Source: Pyxidicoccus sp. MSG2 (GTDB lineage: Bacteria; Myxococcota; Myxococcia; Myxococcales; Myxococcaceae). From it: a DNA stretch of 64,000 nt. Positions 31,624 through 40,467 of this stretch are shown here, one piece after another; positions within the stretch are counted from its first letter, which is position 1, and each line of letters opens with the position of its first letter. The notes beneath the pieces were generated by a model that searched no databases, was not told the origin of the DNA, and was given only the letters and a program-made list of their open reading frames with translations. Position numbers and translations under genes: made by a program. Location of the stretch: contig NZ_JAPNKC010000001.1 of NCBI RefSeq assembly GCF_026626705.1, forward strand, positions 186,001 to 250,000, written 5' to 3'.

Positions 31624-32729
31624 CTACAGGCTCGCCTTCAGGTCGAAGAGCAGGAAGCCCTTCGTGTCCGAGTCGGTGAAGGAATTGACGTTCTGCTCCA
31701 GCACCAGCGACAGCCGAGCCGCGCGGCTCAAGGCCCGGCTGGCCCACACCTGCGCGCCGTAGAAGTTGCCGCCCAGCCGCGGGTTGAAGCTATCGAAGAT
31801 GCGCGCGAAGGACAGCCGCCCGTCCAGCGTGAGGCCGTCGCGGCCGAAGCTGTAGCCGCCCGTCAGGTCCGCCCAGAGCTGGTCCCCGCCGTAGCCCGTG
31901 CGGTACGTCACGTCCAGCGCCGAGCGGAAGTCGCCCTTCCGCAGCGCCGCACCGACCGCTCCACCCACGCTGCGCGTCTCCGGAGCGCCCTCCCCGTCCA
32001 CCTGCGATGCGAGACCCAGCTCCGGGTTGAGGTCGTCGTGGTACAGGCTGCCAATGCCCTGCACGTAGTAGCGCAGCGCGCCCACGGGCAGGAAGTCCAC
32101 GCGCACCCGCGCCTCGTCCCTCGGGGCCCACGCGAAGTAGTACCAGATGGAGTCCGCGTGCCGTCGAGCTGGTACACCGACGAGCCGAGGACGCTCGCGC
32201 CCTTCACCCACAGCCCGCCGATGGCCTCCACGCCCAGGCCCAGCCTGCTCACGTACCGAAGCCGCAGTCCGTCGAACGCGAGGATGTCCGTCACGTCCGC
32301 GTAGAGCTGCCGCCCCAGCCGCCCCTCGAAGCCGCCCTTCGCGTAGCGCACGTAGGCGTGGAGCAACTCCGCGTCCTCGGACTTGAGCCCGTCCACCAGC
32401 GCCGCTTCGCCGCGCGGCAGGCCGAAGTCCGCCCAGACGCGCAGGTTGGACTCGAAGCCCATGTCCTGACCGGTGACGAGCTCGAAGGCGTTGAGGCCCA
32501 GGTACTGGACGATGCGCCGGCGCGGCAGCAGCACCGGGTCCTCCGGCGTGGTGCCACGCCACGCGCGGATCTGGTACGCCTGCGCCTCGGTGCGCGCCTC
32601 CACCTGGAACGCCGCCGCGTGCGACGTCACCGCTCCCAGGCCGAGCCACAGGGTGCCCAGGGCCCCCAGGGTCCGCGAGCACCTGCACCACGTCCGCCGC
32701 GCTGTTCGAGCCAGGATGAAGGACGTCAA
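31624..32729 (-). pseudogene. Outer-membrane beta-barrel protein, frameshifted
   Basis: Two overlapping frames together read as one protein of about 368 residues: a signal peptide (LWLGLGAVTSHAAA), alternating beta-strand segments such as LRLRYVSRLGLGVEAIGGLW, then after a shift DSIWYYFAWAPRDEARVRVD to the C-terminal FLLFDLKASL, typical of barrels. The switch is at about 32159, where ACGCGG would read correctly as ACGGCGG, so one G seems missing. This may be decay or a base-call error. The start at TTG 32729 is supported by TATACT just upstream. It is followed directly by the cytochrome gene. Confidence 0.72.
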
Positions 32730-32738
32730 CGTGCGGAC

Positions 32739-32744
32739 AGTATA
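32739..32744 (-). promoter_or_regulatory. Possible -10 element of the barrel-cytochrome operon
   Basis: TATACT on the minus strand ends 10 bases before the TTG at 32729, which implies a leaderless or nearly leaderless transcript. The preceding bases CC match the rpsL promoter context. No good -35 was found. Confidence 0.4.
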
Positions 32745-32794
32745 GGAAGCCGCACCGCGGGCAGTTCGGCATTTCGTAACAAGGAGACGAAACG

Positions 32795-33973
32795 GTGGAA
32801 GATTCCGGTCCCAGCGACTCACAGCCGCCGCAGCCGCCCGAGCCTCCCCCGGCTCCGACGAGCCCGCGCACGATGGCGGTGGCGGGCAGCGCGCTCGCGC
32901 TGGCGCTCTTCATCACCGTGGGCGGCATCGTGCAGTTCATCAACCCGGCCTTCGGCATCTGGTTCACCGAGCTGTTCGTCTTCCTCGGCCTGGGCTGGGT
33001 GATGCTGCGCTTCAACGGCTGGCGGCCGCGTGAGTACACCGGGCTGACGCCTGCACCGCGCGCGGCCACCCTCTTCGGCTTCCTGCTGGGCGTGGCCAAC
33101 TTCTTCGCGCTGGTGGTGCCCATCCAGTTCGGGGCCCAGAGCCTCGCTCCGGAGTGGCTGACGAAACTGTTCGACGCCTCGCGCCTCTTCGAGGGCCAGT
33201 CACCCGTGGAGCTGGCCCTGCTCCTCTCGGGCGTGTCCGTGGCCGCACCGCTGTGCGAGGAGTTCTTCTTCCGCGGCATCCTCCAGCGGGGGCTGACGCC
33301 CGCGCCTCCGGCCTCTCCGATGCGCGCGCTGGTGGTGACGGCCGTGGTGTTCAGCGCGTTCCACCTGGACCCGGTGGGCTTCGCCGCACGTGTGGAATTG
33401 GGGCTGCTCTTCGGGTGGCTCTACCTGCGCACCGGCTCGCTCTGGCCGAGCATCGCGGCGCACGCGGCCAACAACCTCGTGTCCTCCGTGCTCTTCCTCG
33501 CGGCGAAGGCCCTGGGACAGGAATCCACCGACGGGGAGACGGACCCGCGCGCCGTGCTGGCGCTGGCGGGCCTGGGCTTCGTCGGCCTGTCCGCGCTCTT
33601 CACCGCCGCGCGCCACTACCCGGGGCTCCTGGGCGGGCAGGCCCGAGCCACCGATGAGGAAGCACGAGCACCCGAGCCGCGCCCCTCACTGGCAGGGCTG
33701 CTGCTGCCGTGGGTGATGGCCGCCACGCTGTCGCTGGTCGCGCTGGGTGCGGTGGATGCGCGCGGCATCTCCCTCAACTTCTACGACGCGCAGCACTCGC
33801 TGCCCGAGCTCGAGAAGGACTCTCCCCCCGGGCTCCAGGCAGAGCGAAAGGCACTCCAGGTGCTCCGCAACTCGGCGCGCCGTGGCGAGACGTCAATGGA
33901 GGCCTACCACGAGGAGCGCGAGCGGCAGGCCCACGCACACCGCCGGGCCCTGGGCCTCCAGAAGGAGCCCTGA
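32795..33973 (+). CDS. CPBP-family intramembrane metalloprotease
   Basis: This membrane protein has about eight hydrophobic segments and the CPBP (CAAX/Abi) motifs: EE in CEEFFFRG (motif 1) and His in FSAFHLDP (motif 2), with a third at SIAAHAANN. Family members cleave prenylated or membrane proteins or act as bacteriocin self-immunity proteins. Starting at GTG 32795, which has AAGGAG about 10 bases upstream, gives 392 residues with a Pro-rich cytoplasmic N-terminus. The C-terminal 130 residues form an extra membrane helix and soluble tail. It is divergent from the barrel-cytochrome operon. Confidence 0.9.
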   Translation: MEDSGPSDSQPPQPPEPPPAPTSPRTMAVAGSALALALFITVGGIVQFINPAFGIWFTELFVFLGLGWVMLRFNGWRPREYTGLTPAPRAATLFGFLLGVANFFALVVPIQFGAQSLAPEWLTKLFDASRLFEGQSPVELALLLSGVSVAAPLCEEFFFRGILQRGLTPAPPASPMRALVVTAVVFSAFHLDPVGFAARVELGLLFGWLYLRTGSLWPSIAAHAANNLVSSVLFLAAKALGQESTDGETDPRAVLALAGLGFVGLSALFTAARHYPGLLGGQARATDEEARAPEPRPSLAGLLLPWVMAATLSLVALGAVDARGISLNFYDAQHSLPELEKDSPPGLQAERKALQVLRNSARRGETSMEAYHEERERQAHAHRRALGLQKEP

Positions 33974-33995
33974 CCCGGCGGGAGCACGCCTGCCG

Positions 33996-34211
33996 TCAGA
34001 CGAAGCGGTACGAGCTGACGTGGAACACGGGGCCCACCATGGCGCTGGTGAGCAGGTCCTTGTCCACGCGGCCCTCGGCTTCGATTCGCTGGCCGTCCTT
34101 CTTGATCTTCCGGTCGCCGCCAGCGAGCTGGTACGTGGTGCCGTCGTCGCCCTCGAGCACCCACACGCCGGTTTCGATGTCTCGGAAGACGACGCGGCCG
34201 GTGAGCTTCAC
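33996..34211 (-). CDS. Small beta-rich protein (OB-like, DUF5818-type?)
   Basis: The 71-residue product has no signal peptide and reads as a small beta-barrel: MKLTGRVVFRDIETGVWVLE, DGTTYQLAGG, KKDGQRIEAEGRVDKDLLT. That pattern (value expressed with or without the component) resembles small OB-fold domains such as DUF5818; this assignment is from memory. It overlaps the subtilase stop by 4 bases, so the two are coupled. Function unknown. Confidence 0.7.
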   Translation of the reverse strand: MKLTGRVVFRDIETGVWVLEGDDGTTYQLAGGDRKIKKDGQRIEAEGRVDKDLLTSAMVGPVFHVSSYRFV

Positions 34212-36010
34212 GGCTCATCCTTCTTGAGCATCGCGCGGGCGATGACGATGCAGAGGACGGTGTTGAAGCCCAGCCACGGCTTGGCCAGGAAGGTGAAGGG
34301 CATCCACGCCAGCGCCGGAGCCCCCGCCCACGCGGAGTACGCGAGGAAGCCCGCGAAGCCGAGCGCCAGGCCGCCCACCGCCGCGCGCAGACCGCGCCAC
34401 TTGATGGAAGGCAGCGAGAGCAGCAGCGGGATGAGCGCGCTGTAGAACAGCGGGTTCACCGTCTTGCCACGGCCGAAGATGATGCGCTCCCAGTCGGGGA
34501 TGGGCAGCGAGGCCACGTTCACCACGTCACCCGCGGCGCCCTCCGCGCCACCGAACCAGTTCTTCAGGAAGAAGGCGCCCACCGTGGACAGCAGCAGCGG
34601 GAGCAGGAACGCGGGCTTGAAGAGCACGTTGAGGTAGCCGGGACGGGCGCCCCCACGCAGCGTCAGCAGCACGAAGGCCAGCAGCGCGAGCGCCCAGTAC
34701 AGCGGCGGCCACTGGGACAGCCCGCCGCTCAGCGACGCCAGCGAGGCCTCCGCGTTGAGCAGGCCGTGGCCGTACTGCTCGCTCCACGCCTGGTCCGCGA
34801 CCTTCTTCGCACCGGCGTACAGCGCCTTCTCCACCTCGTCCGGACCCTTGGCGCCGGCCGCGTACAGCATGGCGGCCACCGCGGCCACGTGCGGGGTGGC
34901 CATGCTGGTGCCCTGGTACGAGGCATAGACGGACTGCGCCGGATTGCGCGGGTCGATGGTGTTCTGGAGGATGCCGCCCTGGTCGCCACGGCGCTTGTCA
35001 CCACCCGGCGCGGCGATGTCCAGCTCCTTGCCATAGGACGAGTACGGCGCGAGCACACCATCCGGCCCCACCGCCGACACCGCCACCGCGCCCGGGTAGG
35101 CCGCGGGGAACTCGACGCGAGCGCGCCCGCCGTTGCCGGCCGCCGCGACCACGGTGACGCCCTTCTTGCGCGCGTACTCCACCGCGCTCGCCATCACCTG
35201 CGAGTAGCCGCCGCCGCCCAGGGACATGTTGATGACGTTGGCGCCCTTGTCCGCCGCGAAGCGGATGGCGTCCGCGATGTCCGCCGTGGTGCCGCCACCG
35301 AAGTGGTTGAGCACCTTCACCGGCATCAGGGTCGCCTCGAAGGCCACGCCCGCCACGCCCTCCTTGTTGTTGGTGGCCTGGGCAATCGTGCCCGCCACGT
35401 GCGTGCCGTGACCGTGGTCGTCATTGGCGTGCTCGTCGTCGTTCACGAAGTCGTAGCCCTTCACGAACTTCACGCCCTTGAGGTCCGGTACCTGCTTGAA
35501 CTCGTCGTAGTCCTCGTAGGCGATGCCAGTGTCGAGCACCGCCACCACCACGCCCTTGCCGTGGTTGCGATCCCACGCCTTGGGCATGTCGATCATCCGG
35601 AGGTTCCACTGCTCCGAGTACTTGGGGTCGTTCGGCGTGAAGCTCGCCCGGACCTCCATCAGCGGCTCGGCGGCCTCCACGTTGGGGTTCTGCCGGATGC
35701 GCGCCAGCGTGCCCTCGACGTCATCCACGCCCACCGCCAGGGTGAGGGCCTCGTCGGCGCTCTCCACGGAGTTGAGCTCCAGGTCCACGCCCCAGTCGGC
35801 CTCCCAGGCGTCGAACTCGGCCTTGGTGGTGCCATCCTTGAAGTCCACGACGATGGCGCCATCCACCACGTCCATGGGCTCGAGTGCTTCGGCCGCGACA
35901 GCCTCTGCTTCCGTCGGCGGCGGCGCCTGCTCATCGGAGCGAGATGCGCACGCGGTCGCCAGCGTCACGGCCAGCACCGCGCCACCCAGGGTCCATCGCA
36001 CCATCCGCAT
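34208..36010 (-). CDS. Subtilisin-like S8 protease with C-terminal membrane helices
   Basis: A lipoprotein-like signal ends at C21 (LATAC, an imperfect lipobox). Residues about 48-120 form an I9-like propeptide, then the S8 domain with catalytic D160 (VAVLDTGIAY), H201 (HGHGTHVAG) and S369 (GTSMATPH), plus the AAAGNGG oxyanion Asn. After about residue 425 come four or five hydrophobic helices to residue 600, unusual for an S8 enzyme. I chose ATG 36010 because AAGGAG lies 7 bases upstream. It is probably a cell-envelope protease anchored at both ends. The small OB-like gene follows. Confidence 0.9.
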   Translation of the reverse strand: MRMVRWTLGGAVLAVTLATACASRSDEQAPPPTEAEAVAAEALEPMDVVDGAIVVDFKDGTTKAEFDAWEADWGVDLELNSVESADEALTLAVGVDDVEGTLARIRQNPNVEAAEPLMEVRASFTPNDPKYSEQWNLRMIDMPKAWDRNHGKGVVVAVLDTGIAYEDYDEFKQVPDLKGVKFVKGYDFVNDDEHANDDHGHGTHVAGTIAQATNNKEGVAGVAFEATLMPVKVLNHFGGGTTADIADAIRFAADKGANVINMSLGGGGYSQVMASAVEYARKKGVTVVAAAGNGGRARVEFPAAYPGAVAVSAVGPDGVLAPYSSYGKELDIAAPGGDKRRGDQGGILQNTIDPRNPAQSVYASYQGTSMATPHVAAVAAMLYAAGAKGPDEVEKALYAGAKKVADQAWSEQYGHGLLNAEASLASLSGGLSQWPPLYWALALLAFVLLTLRGGARPGYLNVLFKPAFLLPLLLSTVGAFFLKNWFGGAEGAAGDVVNVASLPIPDWERIIFGRGKTVNPLFYSALIPLLLSLPSIKWRGLRAAVGGLALGFAGFLAYSAWAGAPALAWMPFTFLAKPWLGFNTVLCIVIARAMLKKDEP

Positions 36011-36171
36011 CGGGCTACTCCTTGAGGAACGAGGCTCTTCCAGAAGACCCCTACGAACGAACGACGAAACGATTGGGTCTGCACTCACAGTCTGTACGCC
36101 CCCTCTCCCGGCGTGCAAGGGCCCGGAGGTAAAGAAACGTGAAGAAGTCCACGGGGTTGCACGGGCATCGG

Positions 36172-36804
36172 TCATCCCCCGGAGAGCCGGCGCAGCCAGG
36201 CGGCCACGGCCCGTCCGACCTGGGGGAGGTTGCGCTGGAAGGTCGCCCCGGCATCGTCGATGACCTCTAAATCGCCCCCCGCCTGGGCGACAGCGGCGGA
36301 CACCCTGGCCCGGGGCAGTCGGGCGTCCTGCTCCCCCTGGATGACCAGGAGCGGACACGCCACCCGACCCAGGACGTCCGGGGCCACGTCCGCGGGCGCC
36401 ACCAGGCACAGCCCCCCCACGGAGGGGTGCTTCGCCTGGAGCGCCAGGGCCACCTGCGCCCCGCCATGGAGCGAGGCCACCGCCAGCGCCGACGTGCCCG
36501 CGTTCTCCATCAGCATCCGCATGGCCGCCTCGGCGTCCTCCAGGAGCGCCAGGTCCTTGCCCCGCGTGCCCTGGCTGGCGCCCACACCCCGGTGGTTGAA
36601 GCGCAGCGTGGGGAAGCCCGCGTTGGCCGCCGCCCAGACCAGTTCCGACGCGATGACGTGGTCCATGCCGCCGCCCTCGTCCGGACGGGGTGGAATCACC
36701 AGCAGCGGCGGGGCCTTGGTGCCACGGTGGGCCGTGCCCTCCATCACCTCGCGGCCCACCGGAACCAGCGTGGCACGCTCCAGGAACTGACCTTTCTGGA
36801 CCAT
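36172..36804 (-). CDS. Alpha/beta-hydrolase-fold protein lacking catalytic residues
   Basis: The 210 residues follow the short dienelactone-hydrolase-like fold: PPLLVIPPRPDEGGGMDHVI, LRFNHRGVGASQG, then the nucleophile elbow and PLLVIQGEQDARLP. The elbow reads ASLHGGA with His at position 113, where the family has Ser, and the late active-site His is Thr (DDAGATF, T188). Only D160 remains. It is probably not an esterase. It may bind rather than cleave. It lies downstream of a divergent region and reads towards the subtilase. Confidence 0.75.
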   Translation of the reverse strand: MVQKGQFLERATLVPVGREVMEGTAHRGTKAPPLLVIPPRPDEGGGMDHVIASELVWAAANAGFPTLRFNHRGVGASQGTRGKDLALLEDAEAAMRMLMENAGTSALAVASLHGGAQVALALQAKHPSVGGLCLVAPADVAPDVLGRVACPLLVIQGEQDARLPRARVSAAVAQAGGDLEVIDDAGATFQRNLPQVGRAVAAWLRRLSGG

Positions 36805-36972
36805 GCTCCCACCTTAACCTTCCAGGTGCGCGGCGGCCCGGCCCGGGTGTGTGGGCACATCTCCCCACACTCGAATCATCCAGCCCCACGCAACTTCCCG
36901 GGTCCCCGAGTGACAATGGAGAACACCGACGTCCACGTCCTCTCCCCTGAGCACCCCGTAGGAGCCCCCAGC

Positions 36973-37923
36973 ATGAGCCTCATCGAGCGCGGCCGGAACC
37001 TCATCACCAAGATTGGCACCGGCACCCAGAAGGCCGTCGAGACCGCCCAGACGGCGGCGAACACGGTGAAGACGACCGCGCAGACCGTGGGCCAGAAGGC
37101 CGCCACCGTGGTGGACGGCTTCGAGAGCAAGGCCGCCCAGGCGGCCCACACCGTCGCGGGCGTGTTCACCGCTCCGGCGGGCGCGAAGGACAAGGCGTAC
37201 GACGGCAAGCTGGTGGGCGCGGGGGGCCAGACGTTCGAGCCCGGCACACCGCTGAGCCAGATTCCCGCCGTCACGCCGCGCAACAACCCGAACGCGACGT
37301 CCACCGTCATCTACGTCAACGGCATCTCCACGGACAAGAACGGCCAGTCCGCGGAGCTGCAGGCCATCGCGGACAAGTCGGGCATGCGCGCCATCGGCAT
37401 CCACAACGCCACCGAGGGCATGGTCTCCGACCTCCTCCAGTGCGTGAAGGACAAGCTGGACAAGGGCAAGAACCCCGCCGTGGACACGCTCGCCGACACC
37501 ATCTACTCCGAGCTGAAGGCGGGCCGCTCGGTGAACCTGATGGGCTACAGCCACGGTGGGCTCATCACCTCGCGGGCGCTCAACGACGTGGCGCGCCGGC
37601 TGCGCATCGAAGATGGGATGTCCAAGACGCAGGTGGAGCAGACGATGAGCCGCCTCAACGTGGAGACGTTCGGCGCCGCCGCCTGCACGTACCCGGACGG
37701 CCCCAACTACGTGCACTACGTCAACGACAAGGACCTCGTCCCCACCCTCTTCGGCCTCGGCGGGAGCGGCAAGAGCCCGGCGGACCTGCTGCGCGACGCG
37801 GGCAAGGGCGCCAAGGTGCACTACTTCTCCGAGAAGGGTGCGTTCAGCGGCGCGCACGCGCTGGCGGACACGTACCTGAAGCACCGCGTGCCCTTCGAGG
37901 AGGGCCGGGCCGGCCGCTTCTAG
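36973..37923 (+). CDS. Lipase-like alpha/beta hydrolase with amphipathic N-terminus
   Basis: Residues about 1-75 form a Thr/Ala-rich amphipathic stretch with no signal peptide. From about residue 115 there is a hydrolase core: STVIYVNGISTD, then LMGYSHGGLITS with the GxSxG nucleophile. His is probably in the late HYFSEKGAFSGAHAL. I chose ATG 36973 (316 residues) because GGAG lies 8 bases upstream; ATG 36916 would add 19 residues. It resembles myxobacterial proteins of unknown substrate. The next gene lies 25 bp downstream. Confidence 0.8.
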   Translation: MSLIERGRNLITKIGTGTQKAVETAQTAANTVKTTAQTVGQKAATVVDGFESKAAQAAHTVAGVFTAPAGAKDKAYDGKLVGAGGQTFEPGTPLSQIPAVTPRNNPNATSTVIYVNGISTDKNGQSAELQAIADKSGMRAIGIHNATEGMVSDLLQCVKDKLDKGKNPAVDTLADTIYSELKAGRSVNLMGYSHGGLITSRALNDVARRLRIEDGMSKTQVEQTMSRLNVETFGAAACTYPDGPNYVHYVNDKDLVPTLFGLGGSGKSPADLLRDAGKGAKVHYFSEKGAFSGAHALADTYLKHRVPFEEGRAGRF

Positions 37924-37935
37924 CGCGAGTCGTGC

Positions 37936-37941
37936 TATGTA
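37936..37941 (+). promoter_or_regulatory. Possible -10 element giving a leaderless transcript
   Basis: TATGTA ends 7 bases before the ATG at 37949, and there is no Shine-Dalgarno in between. No clear -35 was found. Confidence 0.35.
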
Positions 37942-37948
37942 GGCGCTC

Positions 37949-38377
37949 ATGAACATCGAAGAGGCGCAGCGACTGGTACAGGCCTTCATGCGGACCCAGG
38001 GCGAGCAGAACAGCCCGGGTCTCAACCCGCAGGGGTTCGGTGGTCTCGCCAAGGGCGAGGCGCAGCTGTACTTCGAGTTCGTCCCCACGTCGGGCGAGCT
38101 CAAGTGCAGCGCGCTCATCTACCGCTTCCGCGACGCCCCCCGGCCCGGAGTCCTCGACGGCTTCCTCGCCGAGGAGAAGGCCGGCACCGACACCGGCGGC
38201 GGCAAGGTGGACTTCGAGAAGGAGAGCAAGAGCCTCTTTCTCAGCCGCACGTACCCCATGGCGCCTCCGGACCAGTCGTTCGAGCTCGGCATGAACAAGC
38301 TGATGGCCGCGAGCCTCGTCTGGGGCGGCGAGGTCTTCGAGCGCGTCGCCGCGAAGGTGATTCCCGCGAAGAAGTAG
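37949..38377 (+). CDS. Hypothetical protein (possible secretion-chaperone-like fold)
   Basis: This 142-residue soluble protein has no signal peptide. The layout, an N-terminal helix (MNIEEAQRLVQAFMRTQGE), a beta-sheet region with QLYFEFVPTSGELKCSALIY and a C-terminal helix, resembles CesT-like chaperones in outline, but no family signature is certain. A TATGTA box (37936-37941) ends 7 bases before the ATG, so the mRNA may be leaderless. A strong hairpin follows. Confidence 0.6.
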   Translation: MNIEEAQRLVQAFMRTQGEQNSPGLNPQGFGGLAKGEAQLYFEFVPTSGELKCSALIYRFRDAPRPGVLDGFLAEEKAGTDTGGGKVDFEKESKSLFLSRTYPMAPPDQSFELGMNKLMAASLVWGGEVFERVAAKVIPAKK

Positions 38378-38398
38378 ACGGGGTGCTCGGGACCCGAG

Positions 38399-38425
38399 GG
38401 CGACGAGGTGCTGGACCTCGTCGCC
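38399..38425. terminator. Bidirectional hairpin between converging genes
   Basis: The perfect 11-bp arms GGCGACGAGGT (38399-38409) and ACCTCGTCGCC (38415-38425) enclose a 5-base loop in the 60-bp gap between two converging genes. It lacks a clear U-run on either strand, but the position suits a shared terminator. Confidence 0.6.
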
Positions 38426-38437
38426 ACCCGTGTCTCG

Positions 38438-39634
38438 CTACACCGACTGCAGCACGTAGAACTTGAGGTACTTCCCCTCGGGGAACTGCAGGCGCACGGG
38501 GTGGTCCGGCGGCTGGTAGCGCTCCTCCACGAGCGCCAGGTCCACGCCGGCCTTGAAGCCCGCCTCGCGCACCGCGCCCATGAAGTCATCCGGCGTCACG
38601 CGCGCCGAGCACGACGCCGTGGCCAGCAGCCCACCCGGCCGGAGGATGCCCAGCGCCTGCCGGTTGAGGGACGCGTAGCCGTCGATGGCCGCCTGCACCG
38701 CGCGCTGGCTCTTCGCGAAGGCCGGCGGGTCCAGGATGATGAGGTCGAACGTGCGGCCCTCTTCCTTGAACGACTGGATGATCTTGAAGACATCCGCCGC
38801 CAGGAAGTCGTGCTTCTCCGCGGGCAGCCCGTTGCGCGTGAAGTTCTCACGGGCGAGCGCAATCGCGTCCGGGTCCAGGTCCACGGAGAAGACGCTGTTG
38901 GCCCCGCCCAGCGCCGCGTTGACGGAGAACCCGCCGCTGAAGCTGAAGCAGTTGAGCACGTCGCGGCCCTTCGCCAGCCGCCGGATGAGGTAGCGGTTCT
39001 CCCGCTGGTCCAGGAAGAAGCCCGTCTTCTGTCCGCGCCACGCATCCACCATGAACGTCGCGCCGCGCTCGCGGATGGGGATGAGCTCCGGGGCCTCGTG
39101 GCCGTAGAGCATCTTCCCGGAGCCGCGGCCCTCGTCCTCGTCCACGTCGTCGCGCCCCACCTCGTCGCGGCCGAGCACGCCCTTGAGTCCGGGCACGCCC
39201 GCCTTCAGTGCCTCCAGGATGAGCGGCCGGTAGGGCGTGAGGCCCGCCGAGTACAGCTTCATCACCGCCCAGCCCGCATAGAGGTCCACCACCACGCCCG
39301 GCAGCCCGTCGCCCTCGCCGTGAATCAGGCGGTAGCTGTCCGTGTCGGTCAGGTCGATGAGGGACGTGCGCTCGTTCAGCGACTGCCGCACCCTCCGGGT
39401 GATGAAGGCCGCGTCCACCGCCTCGCGCGGATCTCGCGTCAGCACGCGCACGGCGATGGCGGAGTGCGGGTCGTAGTACCCGCGCGCCACGAACTTCCCA
39501 TTCTCCGTCAGGTCCACCACGCAGCCGGCCGGAATCTTCGGCACGTGCTCCAGCGCCTTGCGGAACACCCACGGGTGCCCCGCGCGCAGGTGGCGCCCCA
39601 GTCCTCGCGCCAGCTCCAGCTTCACGACATTCAC
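38438..39634 (-). CDS. RlmI-like class I SAM-dependent rRNA methyltransferase
   Basis: This PUA-plus-methyltransferase protein belongs to the family of 23S rRNA m5C methyltransferases (RlmI, formerly YccW). A PUA-like N-terminus (RHLRAGHPWVFRKALEH) is followed by a middle domain and a Rossmann fold (DVLNCFSFSGGFSVNAALGG), with catalytic ILDPPAFAKS and the Cys in LATASCSARV. GTG 39634 has GAGGAG 7 bases upstream and gives 398 residues; a TTG five codons further upstream was rejected. It lies 11 bp from the HAD gene stop. The exact rRNA target is not shown by sequence. Confidence 0.88.
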   Translation of the reverse strand: MNVVKLELARGLGRHLRAGHPWVFRKALEHVPKIPAGCVVDLTENGKFVARGYYDPHSAIAVRVLTRDPREAVDAAFITRRVRQSLNERTSLIDLTDTDSYRLIHGEGDGLPGVVVDLYAGWAVMKLYSAGLTPYRPLILEALKAGVPGLKGVLGRDEVGRDDVDEDEGRGSGKMLYGHEAPELIPIRERGATFMVDAWRGQKTGFFLDQRENRYLIRRLAKGRDVLNCFSFSGGFSVNAALGGANSVFSVDLDPDAIALARENFTRNGLPAEKHDFLAADVFKIIQSFKEEGRTFDLIILDPPAFAKSQRAVQAAIDGYASLNRQALGILRPGGLLATASCSARVTPDDFMGAVREAGFKAGVDLALVEERYQPPDHPVRLQFPEGKYLKFYVLQSV

Positions 39635-39645
39635 GGTGTCACTCC

Positions 39646-40467
39646 TCAAAGGGCCGCGCGGGCCCGGCGGGCGAGGATGGCTCTTGCCAGCTCCTCGAAG
39701 CCCCGCCCTTCGGCCGCCCGGGTGATGAAGGCCGGCGGCGCGTCAATCCGGTCCAGGACGGAGCGAACATTGGCCACGCCCACGCCCAGTGCAAATGCTG
39801 CGAACATCGGGGCGTCGTTGAAAGAATCCCCCGCGTACACGTAGCGCCCGTCCGCCGGCTCCAGTCGCTCGCCCCACGCCACCTTCGCGAAGCGCCGCGT
39901 CGCGCTCAGCTTGTCGAAGCGGCCCAGCCAGCAGTTGACGTGCACCGACGAGCGCACCGCCGTCACCCCTCGCGCCGTCAGGAGGGACTCGATGCGAGCC
40001 GCGCCGTCATCCCCCAGCCGCGCCTCCTCGTTGTAGTCCACGGCGAGGTCCACCTCGGTGTACGCGCTGTCCAGCGACAGCCGGGCACCGGGGACCTGTT
40101 TCAGGACCCGCGCCACCTCCGCCTGGAGCCGCTTCCGGTTGGCCACTCGCTGGGCGGGGGCCTCCGCGTACACCTTCCGCATGCGCCCGTGCTTCCCCTT
40201 CAGGAAGAACAGGCCACCGTTCTCCACGATGACGCCGTCCACGGGGAGCTGCCGCGCCCACGCCTCACCCCACCCCGCCGGCCGACCGCTCACCAGCACC
40301 ACGTGCAGCCCGGCGGCGGACAGGCGCTCGAGCGCCCGCACCGTGTCCGAGCGCAGCTTGTGCCCCGTGGTGAGCGTGCCGTCCACGTCCGTGAAGACGC
40401 CCTTCACGCGGGACAGGTCCGCCTCGCGCAGCGGGCGCGGAGGGGCCACCTTGCTGGACGCCGCCAT
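39646..40467 (-). CDS. HAD-IIB hydrolase
   Basis: This HAD-superfamily phosphatase has motif I FTDVDGTLTTG, motif II VLVSGRPAG and motif IV YAGDSFNDAPMF, with a large type IIB cap between II and III. The family includes mannosyl-3-phosphoglycerate phosphatase and sugar-phosphate phosphatases, so a sugar phosphate is the likely substrate class, by inference. It has 273 residues. Its ATG overlaps the stop of the upstream gene (TGATG). Confidence 0.88.
   Translation of the reverse strand: MAASSKVAPPRPLREADLSRVKGVFTDVDGTLTTGHKLRSDTVRALERLSAAGLHVVLVSGRPAGWGEAWARQLPVDGVIVENGGLFFLKGKHGRMRKVYAEAPAQRVANRKRLQAEVARVLKQVPGARLSLDSAYTEVDLAVDYNEEARLGDDGAARIESLLTARGVTAVRSSVHVNCWLGRFDKLSATRRFAKVAWGERLEPADGRYVYAGDSFNDAPMFAAFALGVGVANVRSVLDRIDAPPAFITRAAEGRGFEELARAILARRARAAL

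Noticed and set aside
33996-34211. 34 kb small gene as a shadow of the CPBP gene
   Set aside because: It lies outside the CPBP gene, overlaps the subtilase stop by 4 bases and has sensible beta-rich content, so it was kept as a gene.
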